NCBI GenBank assembly: GCA_029968055.1 | Contig: JASCNX010000001.1 | Coordinates: forward strand, 62,001-126,000 | Length of the DNA stretch: 64,000 nucleotides | DNA from: Xenophilus aerolatus | GTDB lineage: Bacteria; Pseudomonadota; Gammaproteobacteria; Burkholderiales; Burkholderiaceae_C | Direction: 5' to 3' | In this document: positions 1 through 8,675 of the stretch, piece by piece | Numbering within the stretch: the first letter of the stretch is position 1 | Layout of the letters: each line of letters begins with the position of its first letter | The notes under the pieces: model-generated | Database searches by the model: none | What the model saw: the letters and a program-made list of their open reading frames with translations, nothing else | Told to the model about the DNA's origin: nothing | Position numbers and translations under genes: made by a program

Positions 1-40
1 CCAGCGTGCGAAGTCGCGCTGAACCTTCAAGGAGCAGACG

Positions 41-1051
41 ATGTACACCCAAGCCATGGACACGCTCGGCAAGGACGCCGAGGACCGCAAGCCGGTGCGC
101 TCGGCCGAGCAGGCGATGCTGGAGGCGCGCTTCGACGCGCGCATCGACGACGGCGCCTTCATCGAGGCCAAGGACTGGATGCCCGACCACTACCGCAAGA
201 CGCTGGTGCGGCAGATCAGCCAGCACGCGCATTCCGAGATCGTCGGCATGCTGCCCGAGGGCAACTGGATCAGCCGCGCACCCACGCTCAAGCGCAAGGC
301 GATCCTGCTGGCCAAGGTGCAGGACGAGGGCGGCCACGGCCTGTACCTCTACGCCGCGGCCGAGACGCTGGGCACCTCGCGCGACGAGATGCTGTACGCG
401 CTGCACACCGGCAAGGCCAAGTACAGCTCGATCTTCAACTACCCCACGCTGACCTGGGCCGACGTGGGGGCCATCGGCTGGCTGGTGGATGGCGCGGCCA
501 TCATGAACCAGGTGCCCATCTGCCGCTGCTCCTACGCGCCCTATGCGCGCGCCATGGTGCGCATCTGCCGCGAGGAGAGCTTCCACCAGCGCCAGGGCTT
601 CGAGAGTCTGCTGACCATGATGCAGCACGGCACCGAGGCGCAGAAGGCGATGGTGCAGGACGCCGTCGACCGCTGGTGGTGGCCCTCGGTGATGATGTTC
701 GGCCCGCCCGACGACCAGTCGCCCAACTCGGCGCAATCGATGCGCTGGGGCATCAAGCGCATCTCGAACGACGAGCTGCGCCAGAAGTTCGTCGACGCCG
801 CGGTGGAGCAGGCCAAGGTGCTGGGCGTGACGCTGCCCGACCCCGACCTGAAGTGGAACGAGGAGCGCCAGCACCACGACTTCGGCGCCATCGACTGGGA
901 CGAGTTCTGGAACGTCATCGCCGGCAACGGCCCCTGCAACCGCGAGCGCATTGCCGCCCGCGTGAAGGCCTGGGACGACGGCGCGTGGGTGCGCGAGGCC
1001 GCGCTGGCCCACGCCGAGAAGCAGCAGCAACGATTCAAGGAGGCCGCATGA
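41..1051 (+). CDS. paaA: 1,2-phenylacetyl-CoA epoxidase, catalytic subunit PaaA
   Basis: PaaA is the di-iron oxygenase subunit that epoxidises the ring of phenylacetyl-CoA, the committing step of aerobic phenylacetate breakdown in the cytosol. The 336-residue protein has the family's usual length. Two ExxH iron-ligand motifs are visible, E96-H99 in QDEGGHG and E179-H182 in CREESFHQ, on a ferritin-like helical fold. The start is set by an AAGGAG site a few bases upstream. It is the first gene of paaABCDE in the window and its stop overlaps paaB by ATGA, so translation is probably coupled. The operon may extend upstream out of view, where other paa genes would be expected. Identification is secure. 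Confidence 0.97.
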   Translation: MYTQAMDTLGKDAEDRKPVRSAEQAMLEARFDARIDDGAFIEAKDWMPDHYRKTLVRQISQHAHSEIVGMLPEGNWISRAPTLKRKAILLAKVQDEGGHGLYLYAAAETLGTSRDEMLYALHTGKAKYSSIFNYPTLTWADVGAIGWLVDGAAIMNQVPICRCSYAPYARAMVRICREESFHQRQGFESLLTMMQHGTEAQKAMVQDAVDRWWWPSVMMFGPPDDQSPNSAQSMRWGIKRISNDELRQKFVDAAVEQAKVLGVTLPDPDLKWNEERQHHDFGAIDWDEFWNVIAGNGPCNRERIAARVKAWDDGAWVREAALAHAEKQQQRFKEAA

Positions 1052-1353
1052 GCGAGCAAGCGAAGCCCGAGGGCACGGAGTGGCCCTTGTGGGAAGTGTT
1101 CGTCCGGACCAAGGCGGGCCTGGACCACAAGCATTGCGGCAGCCTCCATGCGGCCGACCCCAAGATGGCGATCCAGCTGGCGCGCGACGTGTACACGCGC
1201 CGGCAGGAAGGCACCAGCGTGTGGGTGGTGCGTGCCGACCAGATCGTTGCCAGCGACCCGGGCGACAAGGACATGTACTTCGACCCGATGGAGGACAAGG
1301 TGTACCGCCACCCGACCTTCTACCGGCTGCCCGGTGCGGTCGACCACATGTGA
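1048..1353 (+). CDS. paaB: 1,2-phenylacetyl-CoA epoxidase subunit PaaB
   Basis: This 101-residue cytosolic protein is the small bridging subunit of the PaaABCE mono-oxygenase; in the family it has no catalytic centre and joins the PaaAC heterodimers. The N-terminal [16 protein letters not shown] and the [15 protein letters not shown]-type stretch near the C-terminus are typical. The ATG overlaps the paaA stop (ATGA). Longer versions of this reading frame begin inside paaA out of frame and have no family resemblance before this methionine, so the short start is preferred. paaC follows after 13 bases with its own GGAGG site. Confidence 0.95.
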   Translation: MSEQAKPEGTEWPLWEVFVRTKAGLDHKHCGSLHAADPKMAIQLARDVYTRRQEGTSVWVVRADQIVASDPGDKDMYFDPMEDKVYRHPTFYRLPGAVDHM

Positions 1354-1366
1354 GGAGGAGGCGGAC

Positions 1367-2140
1367 ATGCAGCCATCGATCGCCGTCGCCGACGACCTCG
1401 CCACGCAGTACCTGCTGCGCATCGGCGACACCGCGCTGATCCTCGCGCAGCGCCTGGGCGAATGGACCGGTCACGCACCGGTGCTGGAGGAAGACATCGC
1501 CCTGGCCAACATGGCGCTCGACCTCGTGGGGCAGGCGCGTGCCGTGCTCTCGCATGCCGGCGCCATGGAAGGCGCGGGCCATGACGAGGACCAGCTCGCC
1601 TTCCTGCGCGAGGAGCGCGACTACCGCAATGCCACGCTGGTGGAGTTGCCGCGCGGCGACTTCGCCTTCACCGTGCTGCGCAATGCGATGGCCGCGACCT
1701 TCTTCCGCCTGCTGTGGGCGCGGCTGCAGGCCTCGTCGGACGCCGAGCTGGCCGCCATCGCCGCCAAGGCCGTGAAGGAGGCGCGCTACCACCAGCAGCA
1801 TGCGGCCGACTGGGTGGTGCGCCTGGGCGACGGCACGGCCGAGTCGCGCCGCCGCATGCTGGCCGCACTCGATACCGCCTGGCCCTATGCGGCCGAGCTC
1901 TTTGCCGACGACGGCGTGGACGAGGCCGCGGCGGCCAGCGGGCTCGGGCCGCGCTGGAGCGAGCTGCGCGCCGACTGGGATTCGCAGATGGCCGAGGTGC
2001 TGGCCGAAGCGGACCTGCCGGTGCCCGCCGGCTCGAAGTTCCTGAGCAGCGGCAAGCGCGGCGTGCACAGCGAGCACATGGGCTACATCCTGGCCGAGAT
2101 GCAGCACCTGCAGCGCGCCTACCCGGGAGGCGTGTGGTGA
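1367..2140 (+). CDS. paaC: 1,2-phenylacetyl-CoA epoxidase subunit PaaC
   Basis: PaaC is the structural partner of PaaA. It shares the ferritin-like helical fold, has lost the di-iron centre in the family, and is needed for substrate binding and complex stability. The 257-residue product opens with the typical DLATQYLLRIGDTALILAQR helix and contains KEARYHQQHAADWVVRLGDG in the second half, as known PaaC proteins do. A strong GAGGAGG ribosome site precedes the ATG, and the next gene starts with GTG overlapping the stop (GTGA). Position and sequence agree, so the assignment is secure. Confidence 0.96.
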   Translation: MQPSIAVADDLATQYLLRIGDTALILAQRLGEWTGHAPVLEEDIALANMALDLVGQARAVLSHAGAMEGAGHDEDQLAFLREERDYRNATLVELPRGDFAFTVLRNAMAATFFRLLWARLQASSDAELAAIAAKAVKEARYHQQHAADWVVRLGDGTAESRRRMLAALDTAWPYAAELFADDGVDEAAAASGLGPRWSELRADWDSQMAEVLAEADLPVPAGSKFLSSGKRGVHSEHMGYILAEMQHLQRAYPGGVW

Positions 2141-2667
2141 CGGCGGTGCCGGCCGAGCAGGCCTCGGCGCGGGTCGAACGCGCCTGGGCGGTGCTGGCCG
2201 AGGTGCCCGACCCCGAGGTGCCGGCGCTGTCGGTGTGCGACCTGGGCATCGTGCGTCAGGTGCGCGAATACGGCGATGCGCTCGAGGTGGTGCTGACGCC
2301 GACCTACTCCGGCTGCCCCGCGACCGAGGTGATCGAACAGAGCGTGCTCGATGCGCTGGCCGCCGCCGGACTGGGGCCGGCCCGGGCCACGCTGCAGCGT
2401 GCACCGGCCTGGACCACCGACTGGATCAGCGCCGAGGGCCGCCGCAAGCTGCGCGAGTACGGCATTGCGCCGCCGGGTGCGGCAGCGGTGGGCGAGGGCG
2501 TGCCCATCCGCATCGTCGGCCGCCGCGCGGCGGCGCCCGTCGTGCCTTGCCCGCGCTGCGGCAGCGAGCGCACCGAGCGCCTGTCGGCCTTCGGCTCCAC
2601 CGCCTGCAAGTCGCTGTACCGCTGCGTCGCCTGCCGCGAGCCCTTCGAATATTTCAAGCCGCTATGA
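2137..2667 (+). CDS. paaD: Phenylacetate degradation protein PaaD (Fe-S assembly/maturation factor)
   Basis: PaaD belongs to the MIP18/DUF59 family and is thought to mature the iron centres of the PaaABCE epoxidase; it is not part of the final enzyme. The 176-residue protein has the DUF59 core in the first half (EVPDPEVPALSVCDLGIV, then a TPTYSGCPA loop carrying the conserved cysteine). A C-terminal zinc ribbon has two CxxC pairs (CPRC and CVAC). The start is a GTG overlapping the paaC stop; no ATG gives a better fit. Its stop overlaps paaE by ATGA. Confidence 0.95.
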   Translation: MTAVPAEQASARVERAWAVLAEVPDPEVPALSVCDLGIVRQVREYGDALEVVLTPTYSGCPATEVIEQSVLDALAAAGLGPARATLQRAPAWTTDWISAEGRRKLREYGIAPPGAAAVGEGVPIRIVGRRAAAPVVPCPRCGSERTERLSAFGSTACKSLYRCVACREPFEYFKPL

Positions 2668-3749
2668 GCACCCTGTTCCACTCGCTCAAGGTCCGGTCCG
2701 TCGAGCCCGACACCCAGGAAGCCGTCATCGTGAGCTTCGAGGTGCCGCCCGAACTGCGCGACACCTTCGGCTTCACCCAGGGCCAGTACCTCACGCTGCG
2801 CAAGCAGATCGGCGGGCAGGACCTGCGGCGCTCCTACTCGATCTGCGCCGGCGTCGACGACGGCGTGCTGCGCGTGGGCGTGCGCAAGGTGCGCGGCGGC
2901 GTGTTCTCGAACTGGATCAACGAGGCGCTGCGGCCCGGCGACGAGCTCAGCGTCATGGCGCCGCAGGGGCGCTTCCACGTGCCGCTGGCGCCGGAGGAGC
3001 GGCGGCACCACCTGGGCATCGCGGGCGGCAGCGGCATCACGCCCATCCTGTCGATCATGAAGACCGTGCTGGCGCGCGAGCCGGGCAGCCGCTTCATGCT
3101 CATCTACGGCAACCGCCAGCTGCGCTCCACCATGTTCAAGGAGGAGCTCGAAGACCTGAAGAACCGCTACCTGACGCGGCTGGTGCTGCACCACGTGTTC
3201 TCGGACGAGCACACCGATGCGCCGATCAACATGGGCTTCCTCGATCGCGCCAAGCTGGGCGAGTTCCTGTCCACGCTGGTGCCGGCATGGCGCATCGACC
3301 ATGCCTACATCTGCGGCCCGTTCCAGATGAACGACGAGGCGGAAGCGGCCCTGCGCGCGGCAGGCGTGCCCGAGTCGGCGATCCACATCGAGCGCTTCGG
3401 CATCGCGCAGCCGGCCGCGGCGCCGGTGGGCGCCGTGATGCACGAGGCGCGGCCGGGCGACGCCGAGCGCGCCAGGGTGGTCATCGTGCGCGACGGCCTG
3501 CGCCGCGAGATCGAGTTCCTGCGCGACCAGCCGAGCATCCTGGACTGCGCCTCGGCGGCAGGCCTGGAGGTGCCGTACTCGTGCACCTCGGGCGTGTGCG
3601 GCACCTGCCGCGCCAAGGTCATCGAGGGCGACGTGCGCATGGAGCGCAACTTCGCGCTCGACAAGGCCGAGGTAGCGGCCGGCTTCGTGCTCACCTGCCA
3701 GGCGCATCCGACCACCGAGCGCGTGGTGCTGTCCTTCGACGAACGCTGA
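2664..3749 (+). CDS. paaE: 1,2-phenylacetyl-CoA epoxidase reductase subunit PaaE
   Basis: PaaE passes electrons from NAD(P)H through FAD and a [2Fe-2S] cluster to the PaaAC oxygenase. The 361-residue protein shows all three modules in order: an FAD-binding RRSYS motif at 55-59, a nucleotide-binding GGSGITP around 121-127, and a plant-type ferredoxin domain at the C-terminus with ligands C307, C312, C315 and C345. It overlaps paaD by ATGA. It ends the epoxidase gene set, and the TetR regulator follows after 12 bases behind a GGAG site, so the regulator is probably co-transcribed. Confidence 0.97.
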   Translation: MSTLFHSLKVRSVEPDTQEAVIVSFEVPPELRDTFGFTQGQYLTLRKQIGGQDLRRSYSICAGVDDGVLRVGVRKVRGGVFSNWINEALRPGDELSVMAPQGRFHVPLAPEERRHHLGIAGGSGITPILSIMKTVLAREPGSRFMLIYGNRQLRSTMFKEELEDLKNRYLTRLVLHHVFSDEHTDAPINMGFLDRAKLGEFLSTLVPAWRIDHAYICGPFQMNDEAEAALRAAGVPESAIHIERFGIAQPAAAPVGAVMHEARPGDAERARVVIVRDGLRREIEFLRDQPSILDCASAAGLEVPYSCTSGVCGTCRAKVIEGDVRMERNFALDKAEVAAGFVLTCQAHPTTERVVLSFDER

Positions 3750-3761
3750 AGGAGCGCACGG

Positions 3762-4385
3762 ATGGCCAGAGGGCGGGCGGCAGGCTACGACGACCAGCGC
3801 GAAATGATCCTGGAGCAGGCGGGCCTGCTGTTCGCGCGGCGCGGCTACCCGGCCACGTCCATGAACCAGGTGGCGGAGGCCTGCGGCCTGTCGAAGGCCA
3901 CGCTCTACCACTACTACAAGGACAAGTACACGCTGCTGGTGAACATCGCCGAGGCGCACGTCACCCGGCTCGCGGCCATCGTGGAGGAGGTTGCCGCGCG
4001 CGGGCTCGGTCCCGAGGCCCGCATGCGCGAGCTGATCCTCAGCCTGGTGCGCGAATACGCCACCGCGCAGAGCGCGCACCGCGTGCTGACCGAGGACGTG
4101 AAGTTTCTCGAACCCGAGGACCGCCAGCGCGTGCTGGACCGGGAGCGCGCCGTGGTGAGGGGCTTCGCGCAGGCGGTGGTCGCGCTGCGGCCCGACCTGG
4201 CCAGCACCGTGATGGGCATGCCGCTGACCATGCTGCTCTTCGGAATGATCAACTGGATGTTCACCTGGATGAAGCCGGACGGGCCTCTGGACTACGAGGA
4301 CATGGCGCCGGTGGTGGCGGACCTGTTCCTGGGCGGCCTGCCGGCCGTCAAGGTGCCCGGGCCGCCATCGGGCGCCGCTGCCTAG
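3762..4385 (+). CDS. TetR/AcrR family regulator, probable PaaR-type repressor of the paa genes
   Basis: This 207-residue protein has a TetR-type helix-turn-helix at about residues 10-57, with the recognition part in QVAEACGLSKATLYHYYKDK. An all-helical ligand domain rich in hydrophobic residues follows. TetR repressors located beside paa genes in betaproteobacteria respond to phenylacetyl-CoA; applying that here is inference from position. The gene follows paaE by 12 bases and precedes an aromatic/branched-chain acid ABC transporter, both plausible targets. The C-terminal tail PGPPSGAAA is low-complexity and probably disordered. Confidence 0.85.
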   Translation: MARGRAAGYDDQREMILEQAGLLFARRGYPATSMNQVAEACGLSKATLYHYYKDKYTLLVNIAEAHVTRLAAIVEEVAARGLGPEARMRELILSLVREYATAQSAHRVLTEDVKFLEPEDRQRVLDRERAVVRGFAQAVVALRPDLASTVMGMPLTMLLFGMINWMFTWMKPDGPLDYEDMAPVVADLFLGGLPAVKVPGPPSGAAA

Positions 4386-4463
4386 GTGTTTCAATCTATT
4401 CCAGGCAGATATTTAACTTATTAAATTATTGTCCGCTTCCGCTCAACCCAAGGAGACACAACC
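4386..4463 (+). promoter_or_regulatory. AT-rich promoter region before the ABC transporter genes
   Basis: This 78-base gap is strikingly AT-rich for this genome. It contains a small inverted repeat, ATTTAA-CTTA-TTAAAT at 4411-4426, followed by a good AAGGAG ribosome site. I read it as the promoter of the transporter operon and a possible operator for the TetR protein just upstream. No -10/-35 pair is clear enough to name. Confidence 0.4.
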
Positions 4464-5615
4464 ATGAAGTTCAAGATCCAAGCCGTGGCCGCCGTGGCGC
4501 TGGCCTGTGCGGCCGGCCTGTCCTGGGCCGACCTCACCGTCGGCGTCACGCTGTCGACCACCGGCCCGGCCGCCTCGCTGGGCATCCCGCAGAAGAACAC
4601 CATCGCGCTGATGCCCAAGACCATCGGCGGACAGAAGGTCAACTACGTGGTGCTCGACGACGCGAGCGACACCACCACGGCAGTCAACAACACCCGCAAG
4701 CTCATCACCGAGAGCAAGGCCGACGTGGTCATCGGCTCGAGCGTGACGCCCAACTCGCTGGCGATGATCGACGTGGTGGCCGAAAGCAAGACGCCCATGA
4801 TCACCCTGGCCGCCTCGGCCCGGATCATCGAGCCCATGGACGACAAGAAGAAGTGGGTCTTCAAGACGCCGCAGAACGACGGCATGATGGCCCAGGCCAT
4901 CGTCGACTACATGGCCGCCAAGGGCGTGAAGTCGGTGGCCTTCGTGGGCTTCTCCGACGCCTACGGCGAAGGCTGGTATGACGTCTTCTCCAAGGCCGCG
5001 GCGGCCAAGAACATCAAGCTGGTGGCCAACGAGCGCTATTCGCGCACCGACACCTCGGTCACGGGCCAGGCCTTGAAGATCATGTCGGCCAACCCCGATG
5101 CGGTGCTGGTCGCCGGCTCGGGCACCCCGGCGGCGCTGCCGCAGAAGACGCTGGTCGAGCGCGGCTACAAGGGCAAGATCTACCAGACGCACGGCGTCGC
5201 CAACAACGACTTCCTGCGCGTGGGCGGCAAGGACGTCGAGGGCACCATCCTGCCGGCCGGCCCGATGCTGGTGGCCGAGCAGCTGCCCGACAACAACCCG
5301 GTGAAGAAGTCGGCGCTGGCCTATGTGGCCGCCTACGAAGGCGCGAACGGCAAGGGGTCGGCGGCCACCTTCGGCGGCCACGCCTGGGACGCGGGCCTCG
5401 TGCTGCAGGCGGCCGTGCCCGAGGCGCTGAAGAAGGCGCAGCCCGGCACGCCCGAGTTCCGCGCCGCCCTGCGCGATGCGCTGGAACAGGTCAAGGAAGT
5501 CGCCGGTGCGCACGGCGTGTTCAGCATGACGCCGACCGACCACCTCGGCCTGGACACCCGGGCCCGTGTGATGGTCACCATCCAGAACGGCGCCTGGAAG
5601 TACCTGCCGAATTAG
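4464..5615 (+). CDS. Branched-chain/aromatic acid ABC transporter, periplasmic binding protein
   Basis: This is a Leu/Ile/Val-type periplasmic binding protein (Peripla_BP_6 family) of 383 residues. It has a Sec signal peptide (KFKIQAVAAVALACAAGLSWA, mature protein from about residue 22) and then the typical DLTVGVTLSTTGPAASLG start. The AAGGAGA site fixes the ATG. The permease and ATPase genes of the same uptake system follow. Linkage to paaABCDE and its regulator suggests that phenylacetate or a related aromatic acid may be the ligand, but family members also bind leucine-type amino acids and the sequence alone does not decide. Confidence 0.88.
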   Translation: MKFKIQAVAAVALACAAGLSWADLTVGVTLSTTGPAASLGIPQKNTIALMPKTIGGQKVNYVVLDDASDTTTAVNNTRKLITESKADVVIGSSVTPNSLAMIDVVAESKTPMITLAASARIIEPMDDKKKWVFKTPQNDGMMAQAIVDYMAAKGVKSVAFVGFSDAYGEGWYDVFSKAAAAKNIKLVANERYSRTDTSVTGQALKIMSANPDAVLVAGSGTPAALPQKTLVERGYKGKIYQTHGVANNDFLRVGGKDVEGTILPAGPMLVAEQLPDNNPVKKSALAYVAAYEGANGKGSAATFGGHAWDAGLVLQAAVPEALKKAQPGTPEFRAALRDALEQVKEVAGAHGVFSMTPTDHLGLDTRARVMVTIQNGAWKYLPN

Positions 5616-5716
5616 GCCCACCCCCAGTCTTCGCGGACTTCGTTCCGCTCCGCCAACCCCCTTCGAGGGGGCACACCCAGCGGCCCGGCAAAGCCGGTTC
5701 CGCGGGTGTCGCTGGT
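5616..5716. repeat. Intergenic repeat-like element with nested hairpins
   Basis: The gap between the binding-protein gene and the permease holds a C-rich block. It contains a CCCCCT-TCG-AGGGGG hairpin near 5656-5671 and a CCGGC-AAA-GCCGG hairpin near 5684-5697. Its wording resembles a dispersed intergenic repeat that I recall from Comamonadaceae genomes; that is memory, not a search. It splits the operon by 137 bases and could attenuate or process the transcript. No second copy is evident in this window. Confidence 0.5.
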
Positions 5717-5752
5717 ATGGCCCGCTTTTCGGCCTCTTGATGGACCGCTGAT

Positions 5753-6781
5753 ATGGATCTACAGATCGCCCTGCTGCTCGGGCAGGACGGCATCGTCAAC
5801 GGCGCGATCTACGCGCTGATGGCGCTGGCGCTGGTGCTGGTGTTCTCGGTCACGCGGGTGATCTTCATCCCGCAGGGCGAGTTGGTGGCCTTCGGCGCCT
5901 TGTCGATGGCGGCGCTCGGCGCGGGCAAGGTGCCCGGCACGCTGTGGCTGCTGGTGGCGCTGGCCGCCCTGGTGCTGGTGGTGGAGCTGTGGCGGGCGCG
6001 CCGCGGCGTGATGATCGAGTGGAAGTCCACGCTGGCCTGGGCGGTGCTGTTCCCCGCGATCGCGGCCGCCGCGGTGCTGCTGGGTCGGCCGAGCTCGATC
6101 TGGGCCCAGTCGCTGGTCACGCTGCTGCTGGTCACGCCGCTCGGCCCGCTGCTGTACCGCCTGGCCTATCGCCCGCTGGCCCATGCCAAGGTGCTGATCC
6201 TGCTGATCGTGTCGGTGGCGCTGCATGGCGTGCTCGTGGGCCTCGGCCTGTTCTTCTTCGGCGCCGAAGGCTCGCGCACGCCGGCGTTCTCCGATGCGCG
6301 GCTGGACATCGGCGGCATCCCGGTCGCCGGGCAGTCGCTGGTCGTGGTCGGTGTCACGGTGCTGCTGGTGGTGCTGATGTTCGTGTTCTTCGAGCGCTCG
6401 ATCGTCGGCAAGGCGCTGCGTGCGGTGGCGATGAACCGCGTCGGCGCGCGGCTCATGGGCATTCCCACCGACCTGTCGGGCGACCTGAGTTTTGCGCTGG
6501 CGGCGCTGATCGGCGCGGTGGCGGGGCTGCTGGTGGCGCCCATCACCACCGTGTACTACGACACCGGCTTCCTCATCGGCCTGAAGGGCTTCGTCGCCGC
6601 CATCGTCGGCGGCCTCGCGAGCTACCCGGTGGCGCTGCTGGGCGCGCTGGTGGTCGGCCAGCTCGAATCCTTCTCGTCCTTCTGGGCCAGCGCCTTCAAG
6701 GAGGTGCTGGTCTTCACGCTGATCATCCCGGTGCTGTGGTGGCGCTCGCTGCACAGCCGCCATGTGGAGGACGAGGAATGA
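5753..6781 (+). CDS. Branched-chain/aromatic acid ABC transporter permease (LivH type)
   Basis: This 342-residue integral membrane protein is the first permease of the uptake system. It starts with the family's [22 protein letters not shown] segment and has about eight or nine hydrophobic helices. The EAA-like loop region [23 protein letters not shown] lies before the last third, and [23 protein letters not shown] is the usual late signature. It carries an extra hydrophilic stretch (about 79-90, [14 protein letters not shown]) compared with short LivH proteins. No strong ribosome site precedes the ATG. The stop overlaps a tiny 14-codon frame that leads into the next gene. Confidence 0.9.
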   Translation: MDLQIALLLGQDGIVNGAIYALMALALVLVFSVTRVIFIPQGELVAFGALSMAALGAGKVPGTLWLLVALAALVLVVELWRARRGVMIEWKSTLAWAVLFPAIAAAAVLLGRPSSIWAQSLVTLLLVTPLGPLLYRLAYRPLAHAKVLILLIVSVALHGVLVGLGLFFFGAEGSRTPAFSDARLDIGGIPVAGQSLVVVGVTVLLVVLMFVFFERSIVGKALRAVAMNRVGARLMGIPTDLSGDLSFALAALIGAVAGLLVAPITTVYYDTGFLIGLKGFVAAIVGGLASYPVALLGALVVGQLESFSSFWASAFKEVLVFTLIIPVLWWRSLHSRHVEDEE

Positions 6782-6822
6782 GCGCGCCGTCCACGTCGAG
6801 CCGCACCGGGGGCCTCGCATGA
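6778..6822 (+). other. Possible 14-codon coupling minicistron, or displaced N-terminus of the next gene
   Basis: A short frame reading [14 protein letters not shown] starts with ATGA over the stop of the LivH gene and ends with a TGA that overlaps the ATG of the permease-ATPase gene. It could relay ribosomes between the two genes. It also looks like an ordinary LivM leader, so a one-base indel may have separated it from the downstream gene. Translation is not established. Confidence 0.35.
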
Positions 6823-8675
6823 CCCGCCGCCATCTCACGCTCGTCTTCGTCGTCGCGCTGGCCGTGGTCTGGTCCTTCCTGTCGGACTTCAGCACCACCG
6901 TCTTCAGCTACATCGCGCTCTACTCGCTGGTGGCTGCGGGGCTGGTGATGCTCACCGGCGTCGGCGGCATGACCTCCTTCGGCCAGGCGGCCTTCGTCGC
7001 CATCGGCGCCTATGCGACGGCCTGGGTCTGCACCTCGCCCACGACGGCCACCGCGCTCGCCGCCCTGCCACCGGCGCTCGTGCCCTGGCTGGGTCTGGTG
7101 CTGGGCCTGGCGCTGACCTTCCTGGTCGCGTGGAGCCTGGGTGCCATCACGGTCAAGCTCTCGGGGCATTACCTCCCGCTGTGCACCATCGCATGGGGCC
7201 TGAGCCTGTACTACCTGTTCGGCAACCTGCGGTTCCTGGGCGGGCAGACCGGCATCACCGGGCTGCCGGCGCTCAGCGTCTTCGGCTTCTCGCTGGCGTC
7301 TCCGCGGGTGCTGGGGCCGGTGATCTGGGCGGTGCTGCTGCTCGCGTTGTGGGCGCTGCACAACCTGCTCGATTCGCGCGAGGGCCGGGCCATCCGTGCG
7401 CTCAAGTCCGGCCAGCTGATGGCCGAGTCGATGGGCGTGGATACGGCCCGCCACCGCGTCAAGGTCTTCGTGCTTGCCGCGCTGCTGGCCGCGCTGTCGG
7501 GCTGGCTGTACGCGCACATGCAGCGCTTCGTGAACCCGACGCCCTTCGGCCTGAACATCGGCATCGAGTACCTCTTCATGGCGGTGGTGGGCGGTGCCGG
7601 CCACCTGTGGGGCGCGGTGCTGGGTGCGACGCTCATCACGCTGCTCAAGGAACAGCTGCAGGACTGGCTGCCGCGCCTGCTGGGCGCGAGCGGCAACTTC
7701 GAGCAGATCGTGTTCGGCCTGCTCATGGTGCTGGTGCTGCAGCGCTTCGCCGAAGGCCTGTGGCCCACGCTGGCACGCTGGAGCGGCCGGGTGCTCAAGG
7801 CCGAGGTGGAGAAGGCGCCGCGCGCTGCGCAGCCGCTGCCCGCACGGCCCCTGCCCGCGGCCGGCGAACTGCTGCTGGAAGCGGCCGGCGTCACCAAGCG
7901 CTTCGGCGGCCTGGTGGCCAACAGCAGCGTCAACATGACCTTGCGCGCCGGCGAAGTGCACGCGCTGATCGGTCCCAACGGCGCCGGCAAGAGCACCTTC
8001 TTCAACATGATCTCGGGCGTGGACGACCCGACCGAGGGCCAGGTCCGGCTGCTGGGCACGCCCATGAACGGACGTCCTTCGCGCGAGTTCGCCGCACTCG
8101 GCCTGGGCCGCACCTTCCAGCACGTGCGCCTGCTGGGCGACCGCAGCGTGCTCGAGAACGTCGCGCTCGGTGCGCACCTGCGCGGCCGCAAGGGCTGGCT
8201 CGCGGCCATGCTGCGCCTGGACCGTGCCGAGGAGACGGACCTGCTGGCCGAGGCGCGGCGCCAGATCGAGCGCTGCGGCCTGGGCGAGTACGCCGACCTG
8301 CCCGCGGCCTCGCTGGCATTGGGGCAGCAGCGGGTGGTCGAGATCGCCCGTGCACTGGCCGGCCAGCCGGCGGCGCTGCTGCTCGACGAGCCGGCCGCCG
8401 GCCTGCGGCACCTGGAGAAGCAGGCGCTGGCCCGGCTGCTGTCACAGCTGCGGGCCGAGGGCCTGGGCATTTTGGTGGTGGAGCACGACATGGAGTTCGT
8501 CATGAACCTGGCCGACCGCGTCACTGTCCTGGAGTTCGGCAGCGTGATCGCCGAGGGCACGCCCGAGGCGATCCAGCGCAACCCGCGCGTGCTCGACGCC
8601 TACCTGGGCGGGGGCGACGAGCTGCCGGCGCCGGTGCCAGCCGGCCCGGTGCCGATCCTAGGAGCGGCGGCATGA
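6819..8675 (+). CDS. Fused ABC transporter permease (LivM type) and ATPase (LivG type)
   Basis: This 618-residue protein joins two transporter parts that are often separate. Residues 1-320 are a LivM permease with many membrane helices, the motif LTGVGGMTSFGQAAFVAIGAYA near the start and a GGAGHLWGAVLGATLI segment late. Residues about 350-600 are the ATPase, with Walker A GPNGAGKSTFFNMISG, Walker B ALLLDEPAAGL and the switch HD in VVEHDMEFV. The ABC signature reads LALGQQRVVEIARAL instead of the usual LSGGQ/LSYGQ form. An upstream ATG at 6762 is in frame but would overlap the LivH end by 20 bases; 6819 gives the better N-terminus. Confidence 0.88.
   Translation: MTRRHLTLVFVVALAVVWSFLSDFSTTVFSYIALYSLVAAGLVMLTGVGGMTSFGQAAFVAIGAYATAWVCTSPTTATALAALPPALVPWLGLVLGLALTFLVAWSLGAITVKLSGHYLPLCTIAWGLSLYYLFGNLRFLGGQTGITGLPALSVFGFSLASPRVLGPVIWAVLLLALWALHNLLDSREGRAIRALKSGQLMAESMGVDTARHRVKVFVLAALLAALSGWLYAHMQRFVNPTPFGLNIGIEYLFMAVVGGAGHLWGAVLGATLITLLKEQLQDWLPRLLGASGNFEQIVFGLLMVLVLQRFAEGLWPTLARWSGRVLKAEVEKAPRAAQPLPARPLPAAGELLLEAAGVTKRFGGLVANSSVNMTLRAGEVHALIGPNGAGKSTFFNMISGVDDPTEGQVRLLGTPMNGRPSREFAALGLGRTFQHVRLLGDRSVLENVALGAHLRGRKGWLAAMLRLDRAEETDLLAEARRQIERCGLGEYADLPAASLALGQQRVVEIARALAGQPAALLLDEPAAGLRHLEKQALARLLSQLRAEGLGILVVEHDMEFVMNLADRVTVLEFGSVIAEGTPEAIQRNPRVLDAYLGGGDELPAPVPAGPVPILGAAA

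Noticed and set aside
2304-4394. A 696-codon minus-strand frame opposite paaD, paaE and the TetR gene
   Set aside because: No family resemblance; composition (Arg, His, Gly, Ala) is that of an antisense shadow, while the plus-strand genes have clear motifs.
4386-4463. Riboswitch or structured leader before the ABC transporter genes
   Set aside because: Only a short AT-rich inverted repeat is visible; the 78-base gap is too small and lacks any recognisable aptamer pattern.
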